From the NCBI RefSeq assembly GCF_002259755.1, contig NZ_MWWY01000013.1, forward strand, positions 62,001 through 126,000: DNA of 64,000 nt, written 5' to 3'. Position numbers and translations under genes: made by a program. Positions 34,590 to 43,319 of the stretch are shown one piece after another. Origin of the DNA: Bifidobacterium hapali (GTDB lineage: Bacteria > Actinomycetota > Actinomycetes > Actinomycetales > Bifidobacteriaceae). The notes under the pieces are model-generated. The model was given only the letters and a program-made list of their open reading frames with translations. It did no database searches and was not told the origin of the DNA. Position 1 is the stretch's first letter, and every line of letters begins with the position of its first letter.

Positions 34590-35642
34590 ATGAACGAACG
34601 TACCGATGATGCGCAGACTGTACCGTTACAGACTGTGCCGCTGGAGACGGTGCCGCTACAGACTGCACAGACGACACAGTTGCCGACTATGCCTGCAGAC
34701 GTGCAGTCGGATATTGCGCAGCAGACTATGCCGATGAAGACGGTATCGCTGGAGACTGCTACTACGACGCCACTGCCGAGAGTGACGTCGGATGCACCGG
34801 ATACCGCAACGTTGCTGGTTACGCAGGATACTGCACCGGTACAGACGTCGACTGTACAGAACGACGATGCGGTAGATGATACGCAGACGATCGCAGATAC
34901 TAAAGTGTTGCATACGGTTGCTGACAGTGCGACTACAGCGGTAATCGCTACGGTTGCCGACACAGCAAATACTGCAGTAATGGATATTCCTGACGAGCCG
35001 ACGTTGGCGTTGTCTGCTGATGATGCTGCCGATAATGATGAGCATGCTGATTCGTTGCATCTTGCTGACGTGGCAGATATTGACGATGTTCAGCCAGTTT
35101 TCTCTGAATCAACTGCTGATACGACTACGGCGGATTCGGCTAATCGCGCTGCTTCCGCGACTTCCTCTGTCTCGTCTGAGGGTGGGGCTGCAGCGTCGAC
35201 TGCTGCGTCTGCTGTAAACGCAGCCCGGGAAGAATCGTTGACAGCGCAATCGATTCCGTTATATACGGCTAATCCGGCTATGGCGTCGGGGCTAGCTGGT
35301 GCGATTGCTGGACAGCCACCGGTATGGTCGCAGTCTCAAGCCCAAACACAGCCTCAGTCTCAGCCAGCGGGTGGTCAGCCTAGTGATCATCAATCTGATG
35401 GCGATGCCAATGTGCCGCGCAAAACCGGGCCAAGTGTTGCCACGATCGTGTTGGGAGCTTGTGTACTGTTGTTAGGCGCGGTGAGTCTTGCGCCGATCGG
35501 ATGGTTGAGTTGGTCATGGTCAACCGATCCGCGCGTAACAGCTGCTGTTGCATTCGCGGTATTTGGCGGCTTACTCGTACTCGTCGCAGTGATCTGGTCC
35601 CTAGCCAGCCTACTGCATCACCGCAAGCACGATTCCCACTAA
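34590..35642 (+). CDS. Threonine/alanine-rich single- or double-pass membrane protein, unknown function
   Basis: I do not recognise this protein. From ATG 34590 (AAGGAACG 8 nt upstream) it has 350 residues; an ATG at 34560 would add ten. The first 220 residues are highly acidic and rich in Thr, Ala, Asp and Val, with imperfect repeats such as QTVPLETVPLQT. A Gln/Pro-rich stretch follows, and two hydrophobic helices lie near the C-terminus (about 288-310 and 322-345) before a short basic tail. It follows the PspC gene by 90 bp on the same strand and may belong to the same envelope-stress unit. An extended cytoplasmic or cell-wall spacer domain is a reasonable guess only. Confidence 0.65.
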   Translation: MNERTDDAQTVPLQTVPLETVPLQTAQTTQLPTMPADVQSDIAQQTMPMKTVSLETATTTPLPRVTSDAPDTATLLVTQDTAPVQTSTVQNDDAVDDTQTIADTKVLHTVADSATTAVIATVADTANTAVMDIPDEPTLALSADDAADNDEHADSLHLADVADIDDVQPVFSESTADTTTADSANRAASATSSVSSEGGAAASTAASAVNAAREESLTAQSIPLYTANPAMASGLAGAIAGQPPVWSQSQAQTQPQSQPAGGQPSDHQSDGDANVPRKTGPSVATIVLGACVLLLGAVSLAPIGWLSWSWSTDPRVTAAVAFAVFGGLLVLVAVIWSLASLLHHRKHDSH

Positions 35643-35675
35643 AAACACCCCCTACACATGGCAACGTATGGTAAT

Positions 35676-35819
35676 ACCTCCCATAATGAGGTAAAACTCA
35701 CATGATGCGGTAAATGCTCCATGATGCGGTTATGCAAAATGGCTTAATTCCGCCATTTTGTAGCATAAGGGGATATTATGTTTACCGCATCATGGGGAAT
35801 TTACCGCACCATGGGAGGG
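35676..35819. repeat. Family F nested inverted repeat (CATGATGCGGTAAA units)
   Basis: CATGATGCGGTAAA (35701-35714) and CCATGATGCGGT (35719-35730) face TTTACCGCATCATGG (from 35781) and TTTACCGCACCATGG (from 35800). At the centre CAAAATGGC (35735-35743) pairs with GCCATTTTG (35752-35760), and outside it TATGC faces GCATA. The outermost ACCTCCCAT faces ATGGGAGG. The whole forms a branched hairpin of about 144 nt between convergent genes. Confidence 0.8.
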
Positions 35820-35891
35820 TGCTGCCGTGTTTTATCGGCTCCCCTTGAACATCGTCAACTACTGATGCAGAAAATACTAGGCGTGGGCCAT

Positions 35892-36527
35892 TTACTGCGC
35901 AGACTCGGCTTCGGCAAGGTCGGTAAAACCGCCAAGCTGCACAGTTGCACGAATCGTCTCCTCGGTGAGGTTACGGCCGGTTGCGCTGAGTTCGTTAACC
36001 ATCTGCTCGTACAATCCCAACGTGGTATCCGAATACGTGCCAAGTTCGCCGCGTAAATACGTTTCAAACGAAGTCGCATCTGGCGTATCTTCGGCAGTGG
36101 TGAGCACGCGCATCGCCGCACCGAGTTTCGGCCAGCGCGTACGAAACGCGGCAGCCCACGCGACTTGTACCGCGATAATTCGCTCCTGTAGAGCAAGCCG
36201 TTCGGCAGAAAGCTGCGGAATATACGGTTCGATATGATCCCGATACTCGTCAGGTGCAGTCGAGGCCATCATGCGACCATATTTTTCCGTGACGAGATTT
36301 CGACCAGCCTGATCAGCCTCAACGAGATCGTTGAGATAACTGTCGAGTATCGGACGTGGCCAAGTGAGGAACTGGCTGGTGCGCATCTGATTGAACACTG
36401 GCCAGTTACCTTGACAAGCCGCCCGACCACCCTCATTATTCGTGCGCTGGAACTGATCCCATTCGTGCCGAACAATAGATTCAATAATTCGTCGATCGGC
36501 AACGTTGCGATTATCAACAGCATTCAT
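35892..36527 (-). CDS. DUF4125-family protein
   Basis: The protein has 211 residues from ATG 36527, which has GAGAAAG about 10 nt upstream; a GTG at 36551 would add eight. The sequence resembles the DUF4125 family, with IVRHEWDQFQRTNNEGGRAACQGNW near the start (shown split: EWDQFQRTNNEGG, CQGNWPVF) and QFLTWP shortly after. The family is mostly helical and its activity is not known to me. It lies directly after the DUF4037/TPR gene on the same strand with almost no gap. Since DUF4037 has a nucleotidyltransferase-like look, this pair may act together on a nucleotide-linked reaction. That is inference from linkage. Confidence 0.7.
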   Translation of the reverse strand: MNAVDNRNVADRRIIESIVRHEWDQFQRTNNEGGRAACQGNWPVFNQMRTSQFLTWPRPILDSYLNDLVEADQAGRNLVTEKYGRMMASTAPDEYRDHIEPYIPQLSAERLALQERIIAVQVAWAAAFRTRWPKLGAAMRVLTTAEDTPDATSFETYLRGELGTYSDTTLGLYEQMVNELSATGRNLTEETIRATVQLGGFTDLAEAESAQ

Positions 36528-36551
36528 TGTGTACGTCTTTCTCACCCCCAC

Positions 36552-38786
36552 TCACAAACTACGCAAGCACGTTGCATCAGATTGTATATGCTCCTCAACG
36601 TACGGACGCTGCCATTCAAGGAACGTTTCATCGCTGCGTGTCAGTCCTTCGCGCTTCAGTTCAGTCACGACTTCGGCGCAAATATGCTCAATAATTCCGT
36701 TGACTTGTGCGATCGCCGGCGCAGCCCCGCGTCCACCCTCGCCAAATCCTGCTCCACCGTAGCAAGCCGTCGAACTCAATCGCAACAACGATTCCAGTTG
36801 CTCGCACACGTCAGCTAATCGGGTCGCCACACGTAATGAGAGCCGTCGCAACGCTGCGAACTGCCATTTGTAGTACGGCAAATAACCAACTGTCACCGGC
36901 TCATTCATAAGAAAAACCAGTGAAGCTGCAGCGTGCACGAATTCGTTGATCGACAACCACGCAGCCGCGCCATCCCCGCGTTCCAGCATGCGCGGCACAT
37001 TGTACTGACCGGCTTGCGCCATCATGCCAATGCGACGCGAAATCAGTGCAAGCCGCACATCGTCAGGCATAAACGTGAACCCTTGACGTGCCGCCGAAAA
37101 ATCACCCAGCGGATCGGCAAACACAGCTCCATTCGTTGCCGCAGCCAGTGTTGCCTCGTCCAGCATCAGCCATTCGTGCGGACGATCGTCTGCCGGTGCC
37201 GATCGGTAACCGGTAATCGACTCGAAGAAATCACCGATTGCGAACACACCGTCACGTCGACTCGCACTCGATTGCGCGGCCCGCGGCGTTGCAGTAGTCG
37301 CATCGATGCGAGTGTACCCCATACATTCGTGCGGCAACGCATCATAATCAGCTTGCAATTGCGCGCCGATCGCCGCGTAATCGTCGTCAGTAAGCCACAA
37401 ACAGAACCGCGGACCGAAGTCATGATCGTGCGAAATCGCATCATCAAATCCGTAACATTCCGAACCATGACCGACCAAACCTGCCGCAATACGACCCTGA
37501 TATTGCGGGTATTTCGCGGCGATCATTGGCTTACCATACGTGAGCCAGTACGCGCGCGCCAATGCGAGACCGGAGATAGGGGAGGGGCTATCGGTGGTTG
37601 AGTTGGATGATGATGGCGTATCGGATATCGGTTGTGCAGCAGCCCGCGCTGAGGATGCTGACAACGCCGACGGTACTGCTGACATCGCAGTCGCCGACTC
37701 GGTAGACGGCTGCACGGCAGCTGACAGTACGGATGCTGAGCTTGTTGCGTCATCCGTTCCTGCATTCGTCGCGCTCGCTGTATCAGCACTCGCCGCCGCT
37801 TCCGCCTGCCGCAAATTCTCTTCAGTAACGCGGTAATAATCAGTATCGCGGCCGTAACATTCGTCGATCACCGCTAACGAGCGTCGATACAGATCAACCG
37901 CCGCCGCATAGTCGCCCGCCGTGAAACGAACCTGCGCGGCACCAGCCAGTGCGGACGCGTAATGCGCACTGTGCTCAAGATGGCCGTTGCGATATATATT
38001 CAGCGCTTGAGTAGCCTGCTGATCGGCTTCGTTAAGCCGATGCTCAGCGAGCAGTACCAGCGCAAGATTCGTGTGCGTTGACGCAACGTCAAGATCAGTG
38101 TCCGCGTTCGGACTCGACGATTCGAGAATACGCAACGCCTCGCGCAACTCAGCTTCGGCTTTATCGTTGCGATTCGTCTCGCTGTAGACCATCGACAGAT
38201 TATTGTGCAACGCGGCGAGCCGGCGATCAGTAGGGGAGAGCGTGTGACGCGCCGAATCAAGCGCCATCTGATACAGTTCCTCAGCCTGATCCATGTTGCC
38301 AGCGGCACGTTGCGCGGTCGCCGCGTTAATCAACGTAGTCGTCCACGCTTCGCTACCTTCAAGTCCCATGCGCAACGCAAGTTCCAGCGCGCGCTGAATT
38401 ACCCACTGATTGTCTTTATGACGGCCTTGCGAACGATAGAATCCCATCGTTTCGTTGAGCACAGTAAGCAATCCCGCGTTGTCGCGAGCGTTCTCTGCGT
38501 CTACAGCAGCCTGTTCCAAGTATGGGCCGGCTTTCGTCGCAGCTCCGTGCGCATCGAAAATCGCGTCAAGCCCGGCGAGAAATGCGTGTACGTCGAACGT
38601 TGCTGGCTGATCGGGAGGGTTGCTGATGCGCTCGTCGTTGGGTTCGCTGACTGATTTGTTGGCTGATTCGCTGCCGAGTTTGTCCGTCACCTGAGTGTCG
38701 TCTGCAGCTTCATTTCCAGTCGCGGCTATAGTTTCAGATCTATCGGTAAACGCTTCTAACTGTTTGAGCAGTTCTTCGTCATCCAT
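36552..38786 (-). CDS. TPR-repeat protein with C-terminal DUF4037 nucleotidyltransferase-like domain
   Basis: The 744-residue protein has an acidic N-terminal tail, then about six TPR-like helical repeats (about 70-335, e.g. MDQAEELYQMALDSARHTL, AEAELREALRILES, YAAAVDLYRRSLAVIDE). A low-complexity Ala/Ser/Thr linker (about 340-405) leads to a DUF4037-like domain. The latter shows VGHGSECYGFDD followed by SHDHDFGPRFCLWL, a Gly-Ser plus Asp-x-Asp pattern like that of polymerase-beta nucleotidyltransferases. Smaller DUF4037 proteins lack the TPR part, so this is a fusion. The downstream neighbour is DUF4125. Function is unknown; TPRs suggest a protein partner. Confidence 0.75.
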   Translation of the reverse strand: MDDEELLKQLEAFTDRSETIAATGNEAADDTQVTDKLGSESANKSVSEPNDERISNPPDQPATFDVHAFLAGLDAIFDAHGAATKAGPYLEQAAVDAENARDNAGLLTVLNETMGFYRSQGRHKDNQWVIQRALELALRMGLEGSEAWTTTLINAATAQRAAGNMDQAEELYQMALDSARHTLSPTDRRLAALHNNLSMVYSETNRNDKAEAELREALRILESSSPNADTDLDVASTHTNLALVLLAEHRLNEADQQATQALNIYRNGHLEHSAHYASALAGAAQVRFTAGDYAAAVDLYRRSLAVIDECYGRDTDYYRVTEENLRQAEAAASADTASATNAGTDDATSSASVLSAAVQPSTESATAMSAVPSALSASSARAAAQPISDTPSSSNSTTDSPSPISGLALARAYWLTYGKPMIAAKYPQYQGRIAAGLVGHGSECYGFDDAISHDHDFGPRFCLWLTDDDYAAIGAQLQADYDALPHECMGYTRIDATTATPRAAQSSASRRDGVFAIGDFFESITGYRSAPADDRPHEWLMLDEATLAAATNGAVFADPLGDFSAARQGFTFMPDDVRLALISRRIGMMAQAGQYNVPRMLERGDGAAAWLSINEFVHAAASLVFLMNEPVTVGYLPYYKWQFAALRRLSLRVATRLADVCEQLESLLRLSSTACYGGAGFGEGGRGAAPAIAQVNGIIEHICAEVVTELKREGLTRSDETFLEWQRPYVEEHIQSDATCLRSL

Positions 38787-38898
38787 GCGCGCCTCCTCGC
38801 GTCCGTTCTCAGCTTACTTAAGTAAGCTATCCGTCACGTTATATCCAGTCTAGTCTTCTGCATCAGAAGTTCGTTGACGAGGCAGATGCTTAACTCCC

Positions 38899-38966
38899 CT
38901 TGCTGGTTCGTTGCTGTTAAGCAAACAGTTCTGCTGTTTGCTTAACAGCAACGTTCTGACAAGGAG
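38899..38966. repeat. Family G repeat interrupted by a perfect 20-bp hairpin
   Basis: The arm 38910-38929 is exactly complementary to 38935-38954 over a 5-nt loop. CCTTG (38899-38903) and CAAGG further out pair outside it. The inner part shares AAACAG...CTGTTTGCTTAAC with the palindromic element near xseB and the activase gene. Confidence 0.75.
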
Positions 38967-39118
38967 ACCGAGGAAAGCATCAATGTTAATTCTGATTGAA
39001 CAGAGCCAACAACTATGCGACGCGCGACGCGAATGGCCTCGCTGACGAGTCTAATAGTCCGATGCTCTGGTACACTGGTCGGGTCGGTTTGCGCTCGCTC
39101 GCGAGTAATTGCCGACGT

Positions 39119-39192
39119 GGGGCCGTAGCTCAGTCGGTTAGAGCATGCGACTCATAATCGCCCGGTCCAGGGTTCAAGCCCCTGCGGCCCCA
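39119..39192 (+). tRNA. tRNA-Met (anticodon CAU), elongator type
   Basis: The 7-bp acceptor stem GGGGCCG/CGGCCCC, D arm GCTC-AGTCGGTTA-GAGC, anticodon loop CTCATAA (CAT) and T arm CCAGGG-TTCAAGC-CCCTG give a 74-nt tRNA with A as discriminator. A fully paired first acceptor base pair (G-C) argues against an initiator tRNA. A CAU tRNA modified to read AUA (Ile) cannot be excluded without checking tilS identity rules. CCA is not encoded. Confidence 0.93.
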
Positions 39193-39416
39193 CTTCTCGT
39201 ATGCTGTGGCATATGCCATGTCATATGCCACTCCGGCGCGCCGATACAGTCGATACGCCGGTGTGACCGCTTCAGTGCGCGGCATAGCAACGTAGCAACG
39301 GACGACCCGTGCGCGCTCAGCAGCCACGTGCAGCCACACACTCACGTACAGCCACGCAGCCGCTCAGCAGCCTAAACGCCCCCACACAAGTCGTGACCCA
39401 CGCGTATAATCCCATA

Positions 39417-39477
39417 GGTTCCGGTTCACGTCGGCCATAGGGGCGCGACGACCCGGGTCCCCCGAATCCTTAGGAGA
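39417..39477 (+). promoter_or_regulatory. Leader of rpmE with possible ribosomal-protein hairpin
   Basis: A TATAAT box at about 39403-39408 lies upstream of a 60-nt GC-rich leader in which CGTCG faces CGACG around GCCATAGGGGCG. The ribosome site TTAGGAGA follows. L31 mRNAs in several bacterial groups have autoregulatory leaders. This could be one, but the match is by position and hairpin only. Confidence 0.35.
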
Positions 39478-39483
39478 CACACC

Positions 39484-39696
39484 ATGAAGCAGGGTATCCA
39501 TCCCGATTATCATGCCGTCGAGGTTCTGTGCTCGTGCGGCAACACCTTCGTCACCCGTTCCACCTACAAGGGCGACCACATGACGGTCGACGTCTGCTCG
39601 AACTGCCACCCGTTCTACACTGGCAAGCAGAAGATCATGGACACCGGTGGCCGCGTCGCTCGCTTCGAGCGTCGCTACGGCAAGAAGGCTCAGTAG
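39484..39696 (+). CDS. rpmE: 50S ribosomal protein L31 (zinc-binding form)
   Basis: The 70-residue protein matches the C+ form of L31. KQGIHPDYH starts the protein, the Cys pair of LCSCGNTF and the pair of VCSNCHPF supply the zinc ligands, and [18 protein letters not shown] is the usual end. Under zinc limitation this form is typically replaced by a zinc-free paralogue. None is in this window. The gene has TTAGGAGA before the start and its own terminator, and is followed by prfA, a common neighbour. Confidence 0.97.
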   Translation: MKQGIHPDYHAVEVLCSCGNTFVTRSTYKGDHMTVDVCSNCHPFYTGKQKIMDTGGRVARFERRYGKKAQ

Positions 39697-39705
39697 CTTC
39701 GTTAA

Positions 39706-39766
39706 CGCCAGTCCCAGCGGTCATGGCGTCGCTTTGGCGACCCGATCGCGGACTGGCGTTTTTGTA
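39706..39766 (+). terminator. Terminator of rpmE
   Basis: AACGCCAGTCC pairs with GGACTGGCGTT across an inner GTCGC-TTTG-GCGAC hairpin, followed by TTTTTG. This is a strong composite terminator. Confidence 0.85.
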
Positions 39767-39863
39767 TCTGTTGTAACCGCACGTTTCCGCAGCATTCCAG
39801 TATTCCGTGATATCGCACATAGTCATACGAATTCGTGCTGATATCGAACGATAAGGACAATAT

Positions 39864-40952
39864 ATGGCAGACGAACAGTTCCCCGCAGCACAAACCGCAC
39901 TCGAGGAATATCGCGACCTTGAAGCGAAAATGGCCGATCCCGACGTGGTTTCTAACCCCGATACAATTCGCAAACTCGGCCGTCGTCACGCTGAACTCGG
40001 CAGCATCGTATCCGCGTATCTGACGTACCTGCGTATTCGTGACGATCTTAACGCGGCGCGCGAGATGGCCAGCGAGGACGAGGATTTTGCCGAGGAAGCC
40101 AAGCGACTCGAATCTGAACTACCAGCCGCTGAAGAAAAGCTGCGTACCGCACTGATTCCGCGCGATCCGGACGATGCTCGCGACACGATTATGGAAATCA
40201 AAGCTGGTACTGGCGGCGAAGAAGCGGCACTGTTCGCTGGCGACCTACTGCGTATGTACACACGTTACGCGGAAAAGCGCGGCTGGAGCGTCACCGTACA
40301 GTCTGAGAATACGACTGAGCTCGGTGGCGTGAAGGACGTGCAGATTGCGATTCGTGCCAAGGGTACGCCGGCGCCGGAAGACGGTGTGTGGGCATCGATG
40401 AAGTACGAGGGCGGCGTGCATCGTGTGCAGCGTATTCCAGTTACCGAATCACAGGGTCGTATTCAGACTTCTGCGGCTGGCGTGATCGTGTTCCCTGAAG
40501 CTGACGAAGATGATGACGAGATCGAAATCGATCCGAAAGACTTGAAGATTGATATCTTCATGAGCTCTGGTCCTGGCGGTCAGTCGGTCAACACCACGTA
40601 TTCTGCGGTGCGTATGACTCATATTCCGACCGGTATCACGGTGAATATGCAGGATGAGAAATCGCAGATTCAAAACCGTGCGGCCGCGTTGCGCGTGCTC
40701 AAGTCGCGACTACTCGCTATGAAGCATGAGCAGGAGGCGGCTGAAGCTGCCGATATGCGTCACTCTCAGGTGCGTTCACTCGACCGTTCCGAGCGTATTC
40801 GCACCTACAATTTCCCGGAAAACCGTATCGTTGATCATCGCACGAATTACAAAGCATACAATCTCGACGCAGTGCTCAACGGCGATTTGCAAGCAGTCAT
40901 CGACTCCGACATTCAAGCCGACGAAGCCGAGCGCCTCGCCAACCAAAAGTAA
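39864..40952 (+). CDS. prfA: Peptide chain release factor 1
   Basis: The 362-residue factor ends translation at UAA and UAG. The catalytic GGQ is in [12 protein letters not shown] near 240, and the codon-recognising PxT-type region is in domain 2 ([20 protein letters not shown] in two parts, near 178-197). The acidic [20 protein letters not shown] strand matches RF1 rather than RF2. GATAAGGACAAT precedes the start. prmC, which methylates the GGQ glutamine of this protein, follows on the same strand after a palindromic element. Confidence 0.96.
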   Translation: MADEQFPAAQTALEEYRDLEAKMADPDVVSNPDTIRKLGRRHAELGSIVSAYLTYLRIRDDLNAAREMASEDEDFAEEAKRLESELPAAEEKLRTALIPRDPDDARDTIMEIKAGTGGEEAALFAGDLLRMYTRYAEKRGWSVTVQSENTTELGGVKDVQIAIRAKGTPAPEDGVWASMKYEGGVHRVQRIPVTESQGRIQTSAAGVIVFPEADEDDDEIEIDPKDLKIDIFMSSGPGGQSVNTTYSAVRMTHIPTGITVNMQDEKSQIQNRAAALRVLKSRLLAMKHEQEAAEAADMRHSQVRSLDRSERIRTYNFPENRIVDHRTNYKAYNLDAVLNGDLQAVIDSDIQADEAERLANQK

Positions 40953-40979
40953 CCTACGGCTGTTGTATCGGTTGGCAGT

Positions 40980-41124
40980 GGGATATACGATGCTCGACAC
41001 GCTCCGGGCTCTCCGCTGCGCGGAGCCTCGCAGCATGGCTGCTTGCTTCGCCTACGGACAGTCCACTGGACTGTCCGTTTCACGGCTCAGCAGCCGAGTT
41101 TTACGGTCGAGCATCGTATATCCC
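40980..41124. repeat. Palindromic element enclosed by an 18-bp inverted repeat between prfA and prmC
   Basis: The outer arms at 40980-40997 and 41107-41124 are perfectly complementary. Inside are the hairpin CTCCGC/GCGGAG and the same element as near xseB and the activase gene: CTTCGCCTACGGAC ... CCGTTTCACGGCTCAG at 41041-41091, with a perfect 21-nt palindrome at 41056-41076. Unlike the other two copies, no duplicated gene end is seen. Confidence 0.8.
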
Positions 41125-41187
41125 GACACAGACCTCGTTGTGTAGTTATGTTGCGTTTTGTGACCGGAATGTAAGAGTGGATTGTGT

Positions 41188-42081
41188 ATGACGACTGTTG
41201 CTGAAATGATTCGTTCTGCGGCGAGGACGCTACGCGACGCTGGAGTGGACACGCCCGAGCATGATGCGAAACTGTTGTTCGCTGAGGCAACTGGGCGCGA
41301 GCTACGTGATGTTGACAAGGCCATGCTCATGGACGACGCATGGGAACTTGACGAAACAACCCGCGAACACTTCCGTTCCATGATCACCCGTCGCACATCG
41401 CGCGAGCCATTGCAATACATCGTCGGTCACGCGCCATTTCGCTATCTTGATGTGCAAGTAGGCCCCGGCGTGTTTATTCCGCGGCCCGAAACCGAAACGG
41501 TTGTCCAAGCCGGTCTTGACTGGATCACCCAACACGGTCTGTACGCGCCGCGCGTGGTGGATCTTTGCGCCGGCTCTGGCGTGATCGGATTGTCAGTTGT
41601 CACCGAGGTTCGCGGCGCTGAAGTCTGGGCAGTGGAACTATCTGCGGACGCGTATGCATGGACCGAGCGTAATCGTGAATCTGTTGCGCATCGCGACCCG
41701 TCTGCCGGATACAACTATCATCTCGAGCAAGGCGACGCAACCAGTCCGCTCACTTTGCCGCAACTCGACGGCACGATCGATCTGGTGATTACGAATCCAC
41801 CGTACGTGCCGTTGTCGCAGATTCCGCAGCAACCTGAAGTGCGTGACCACGATCCGGACATGGCTTTGTACGGCGGTTCTGCTGATGGTGCTGTGATTCC
41901 CGAACAGATTATTCTGCGCGCGGCTGGACTATTGAGAACCGGCGGTGCGCTCGTTATGGAACACGACATCTCGCAGGCTGATCAACTGGTTGCGTTCGCC
42001 CGAGCTAACGGATTTATCGAAGCGCGTACCGGCAACGATTGGACCGGTCGCCCGCGATATTTATTTGCGACGCTCGGCTGA
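41188..42081 (+). CDS. prmC: Release-factor glutamine methyltransferase
   Basis: The 297-residue enzyme methylates the Gln of the GGQ motif in release factors. The SAM-binding motif is VVDLCAGSGVIGLSV near 117, the catalytic NPPY is in LVITNPPYVPLSQI near 203, and PLQYIVGHAPF with VFIPRPETE forms the N-terminal family signature. ATG 41188 is chosen over a TTG two codons upstream. It follows prfA as usual. The 236-bp gap between them holds a palindromic element that could uncouple the two transcripts. Confidence 0.95.
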   Translation: MTTVAEMIRSAARTLRDAGVDTPEHDAKLLFAEATGRELRDVDKAMLMDDAWELDETTREHFRSMITRRTSREPLQYIVGHAPFRYLDVQVGPGVFIPRPETETVVQAGLDWITQHGLYAPRVVDLCAGSGVIGLSVVTEVRGAEVWAVELSADAYAWTERNRESVAHRDPSAGYNYHLEQGDATSPLTLPQLDGTIDLVITNPPYVPLSQIPQQPEVRDHDPDMALYGGSADGAVIPEQIILRAAGLLRTGGALVMEHDISQADQLVAFARANGFIEARTGNDWTGRPRYLFATLG

Positions 42082-42109
42082 TGATTGGGGACAGGATAGT
42101 ATCCTGCGT

Positions 42110-42316
42110 TAATTCGTTAGCGAATTCACTGCTCGTGAGTGAGAGTGGTTCCCTTGACACAGGGAGCCGAGAGTCCCAATGCGCGTGGCGGTTTTCTCTC
42201 TCTGAGGGGCGCTTAGTGAGCGTTTTCTGCCATGCGTTAGCGTGTGTGGCGGTTTTCTCTCGCTGAGCGCTGCCTAGTGAGCGTTTTCCGCCACGCACCA
42301 GTGCGCGTGGCGGTGT
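42110..42316. repeat. Hairpin cluster in convergent gap: AT palindrome, family G remnant, two family A units and a fragment
   Basis: AATTCG-TTAG-CGAATT lies at about 42110-42125. GGTTCCC pairs with GGGAGCC at 42147-42168. Family A units are at 42185-42233 (ending GCCAT rather than GCCAC) and 42246-42294. A third GTGGCGGT start at 42307 has no partner arm. The cluster separates prmC (+) from the acetyltransferase (-). Confidence 0.8.
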
Positions 42317-42360
42317 GCTGCCAGGGGGGCGACGAACTAAGCTGCCCACAATACAAAAAC

Positions 42361-43065
42361 CTACTGCGCGTACTCCTGATACACGGCTGCATCAGCCTCG
42401 CTAATCGTGCGAATCACGCGCGCCGGCACACCTACCGCCACTGAATTAGCTGGAATATCGTGCGTCACCACCGCGCCCGCGCCAATCACGCAACCATCGC
42501 CAATCGTCACGCCACCTACTACGGTCACACCGCCGCCAAACCAACAGTTCGAGCCGATCGTAATCGGACGACCATACTCATAATCGTAAAAAGAACCGCT
42601 CTCAGTGCGTCGCATATTACGATCCTGCCAGCGCATCGGGTGCATCGGCGGCAGCAACGACACATTCGGCCCGAACAAGACATCATCGCCAATAGTGACT
42701 GGCGCGCAGTCAAGGCAGCTGAAATTGAAGTTCATGAACACGCGGTCGCCGATCGTGGTGTGGCACCCATAATCGAAGAAAATCGGTCCCATCACTGCCA
42801 ACGCCTCGCCGTGGTTCGGAATCAGATCGTCCAGCACGGCCGCGCGCGTGGCATAATCGCCGCGGGGGAGTGCGTTAAATTTCGTGCACAAATCGCCGGC
42901 TTTCTCGCGCAGTGCAGTGAGTTCCGGATCTTCTGGATTGTAGAGTTTACCGGCGAGCATTTCTTCGCGCTCGGATGCGCGCGGCGTGCGCAGTTCAACT
43001 GGCGGAATAGTTGTTTTGTCGTCGATGTTCGGTGTCTGCGATGCGGCAGTATTGTCGTGGGTCAT
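42361..43065 (-). CDS. Sugar O-acetyltransferase (maltose/galactoside type)
   Basis: The 234-residue protein is a left-handed beta-helix acetyltransferase of the LacA/Maa family, which moves an acetyl group from acetyl-CoA to a sugar hydroxyl. EREEMLAGKLYNPEDPEL near 33 is the family's N-terminal helix signature, and hexapeptide repeats run through the rest (e.g. TIGDRVFMNFNFSCLD, VTVVGGVTIGDGCVIGAGA). The catalytic His is in LLPPMHPM. It has about 30 extra N-terminal residues rich in Thr/Asn. A perfect 14-bp palindrome about 85 bp upstream may be its operator. Confidence 0.92.
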   Translation of the reverse strand: MTHDNTAASQTPNIDDKTTIPPVELRTPRASEREEMLAGKLYNPEDPELTALREKAGDLCTKFNALPRGDYATRAAVLDDLIPNHGEALAVMGPIFFDYGCHTTIGDRVFMNFNFSCLDCAPVTIGDDVLFGPNVSLLPPMHPMRWQDRNMRRTESGSFYDYEYGRPITIGSNCWFGGGVTVVGGVTIGDGCVIGAGAVVTHDIPANSVAVGVPARVIRTISEADAAVYQEYAQ

Positions 43066-43149
43066 GTCGTGCTCCTGTGCAGGTTGTGAGCGATCTCAGT
43101 ATGATTTGAGCTTGAGTCGAGTATGAGTCAAATTCGACACGAGTATAAG

Positions 43150-43163
43150 TGTACGATCGTACA
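43150..43163. promoter_or_regulatory. 14-bp palindrome, probable operator in divergent promoter region
   Basis: TGTACGATCGTACA is a perfect palindrome 85 bp before the acetyltransferase start (-) and 157 bp before the aldo-keto reductase start (+). The size and symmetry fit a TetR-, MarR- or LacI-type site. No matching regulator gene is nearby. Confidence 0.5.
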
Positions 43164-43319
43164 TATTTGACCTCGCGCCAGCCTTACTCCAGCCTTACTC
43201 CAGTCTCCTCGCGACGACTACATACCCAACTACACGCCAATCACAAACTCACCCGCATACCAGCGAGGCCGTCCGACGTGTATTGTGGATATGAAGAAAG
43301 TTGACATAGGAGGTTTGCC

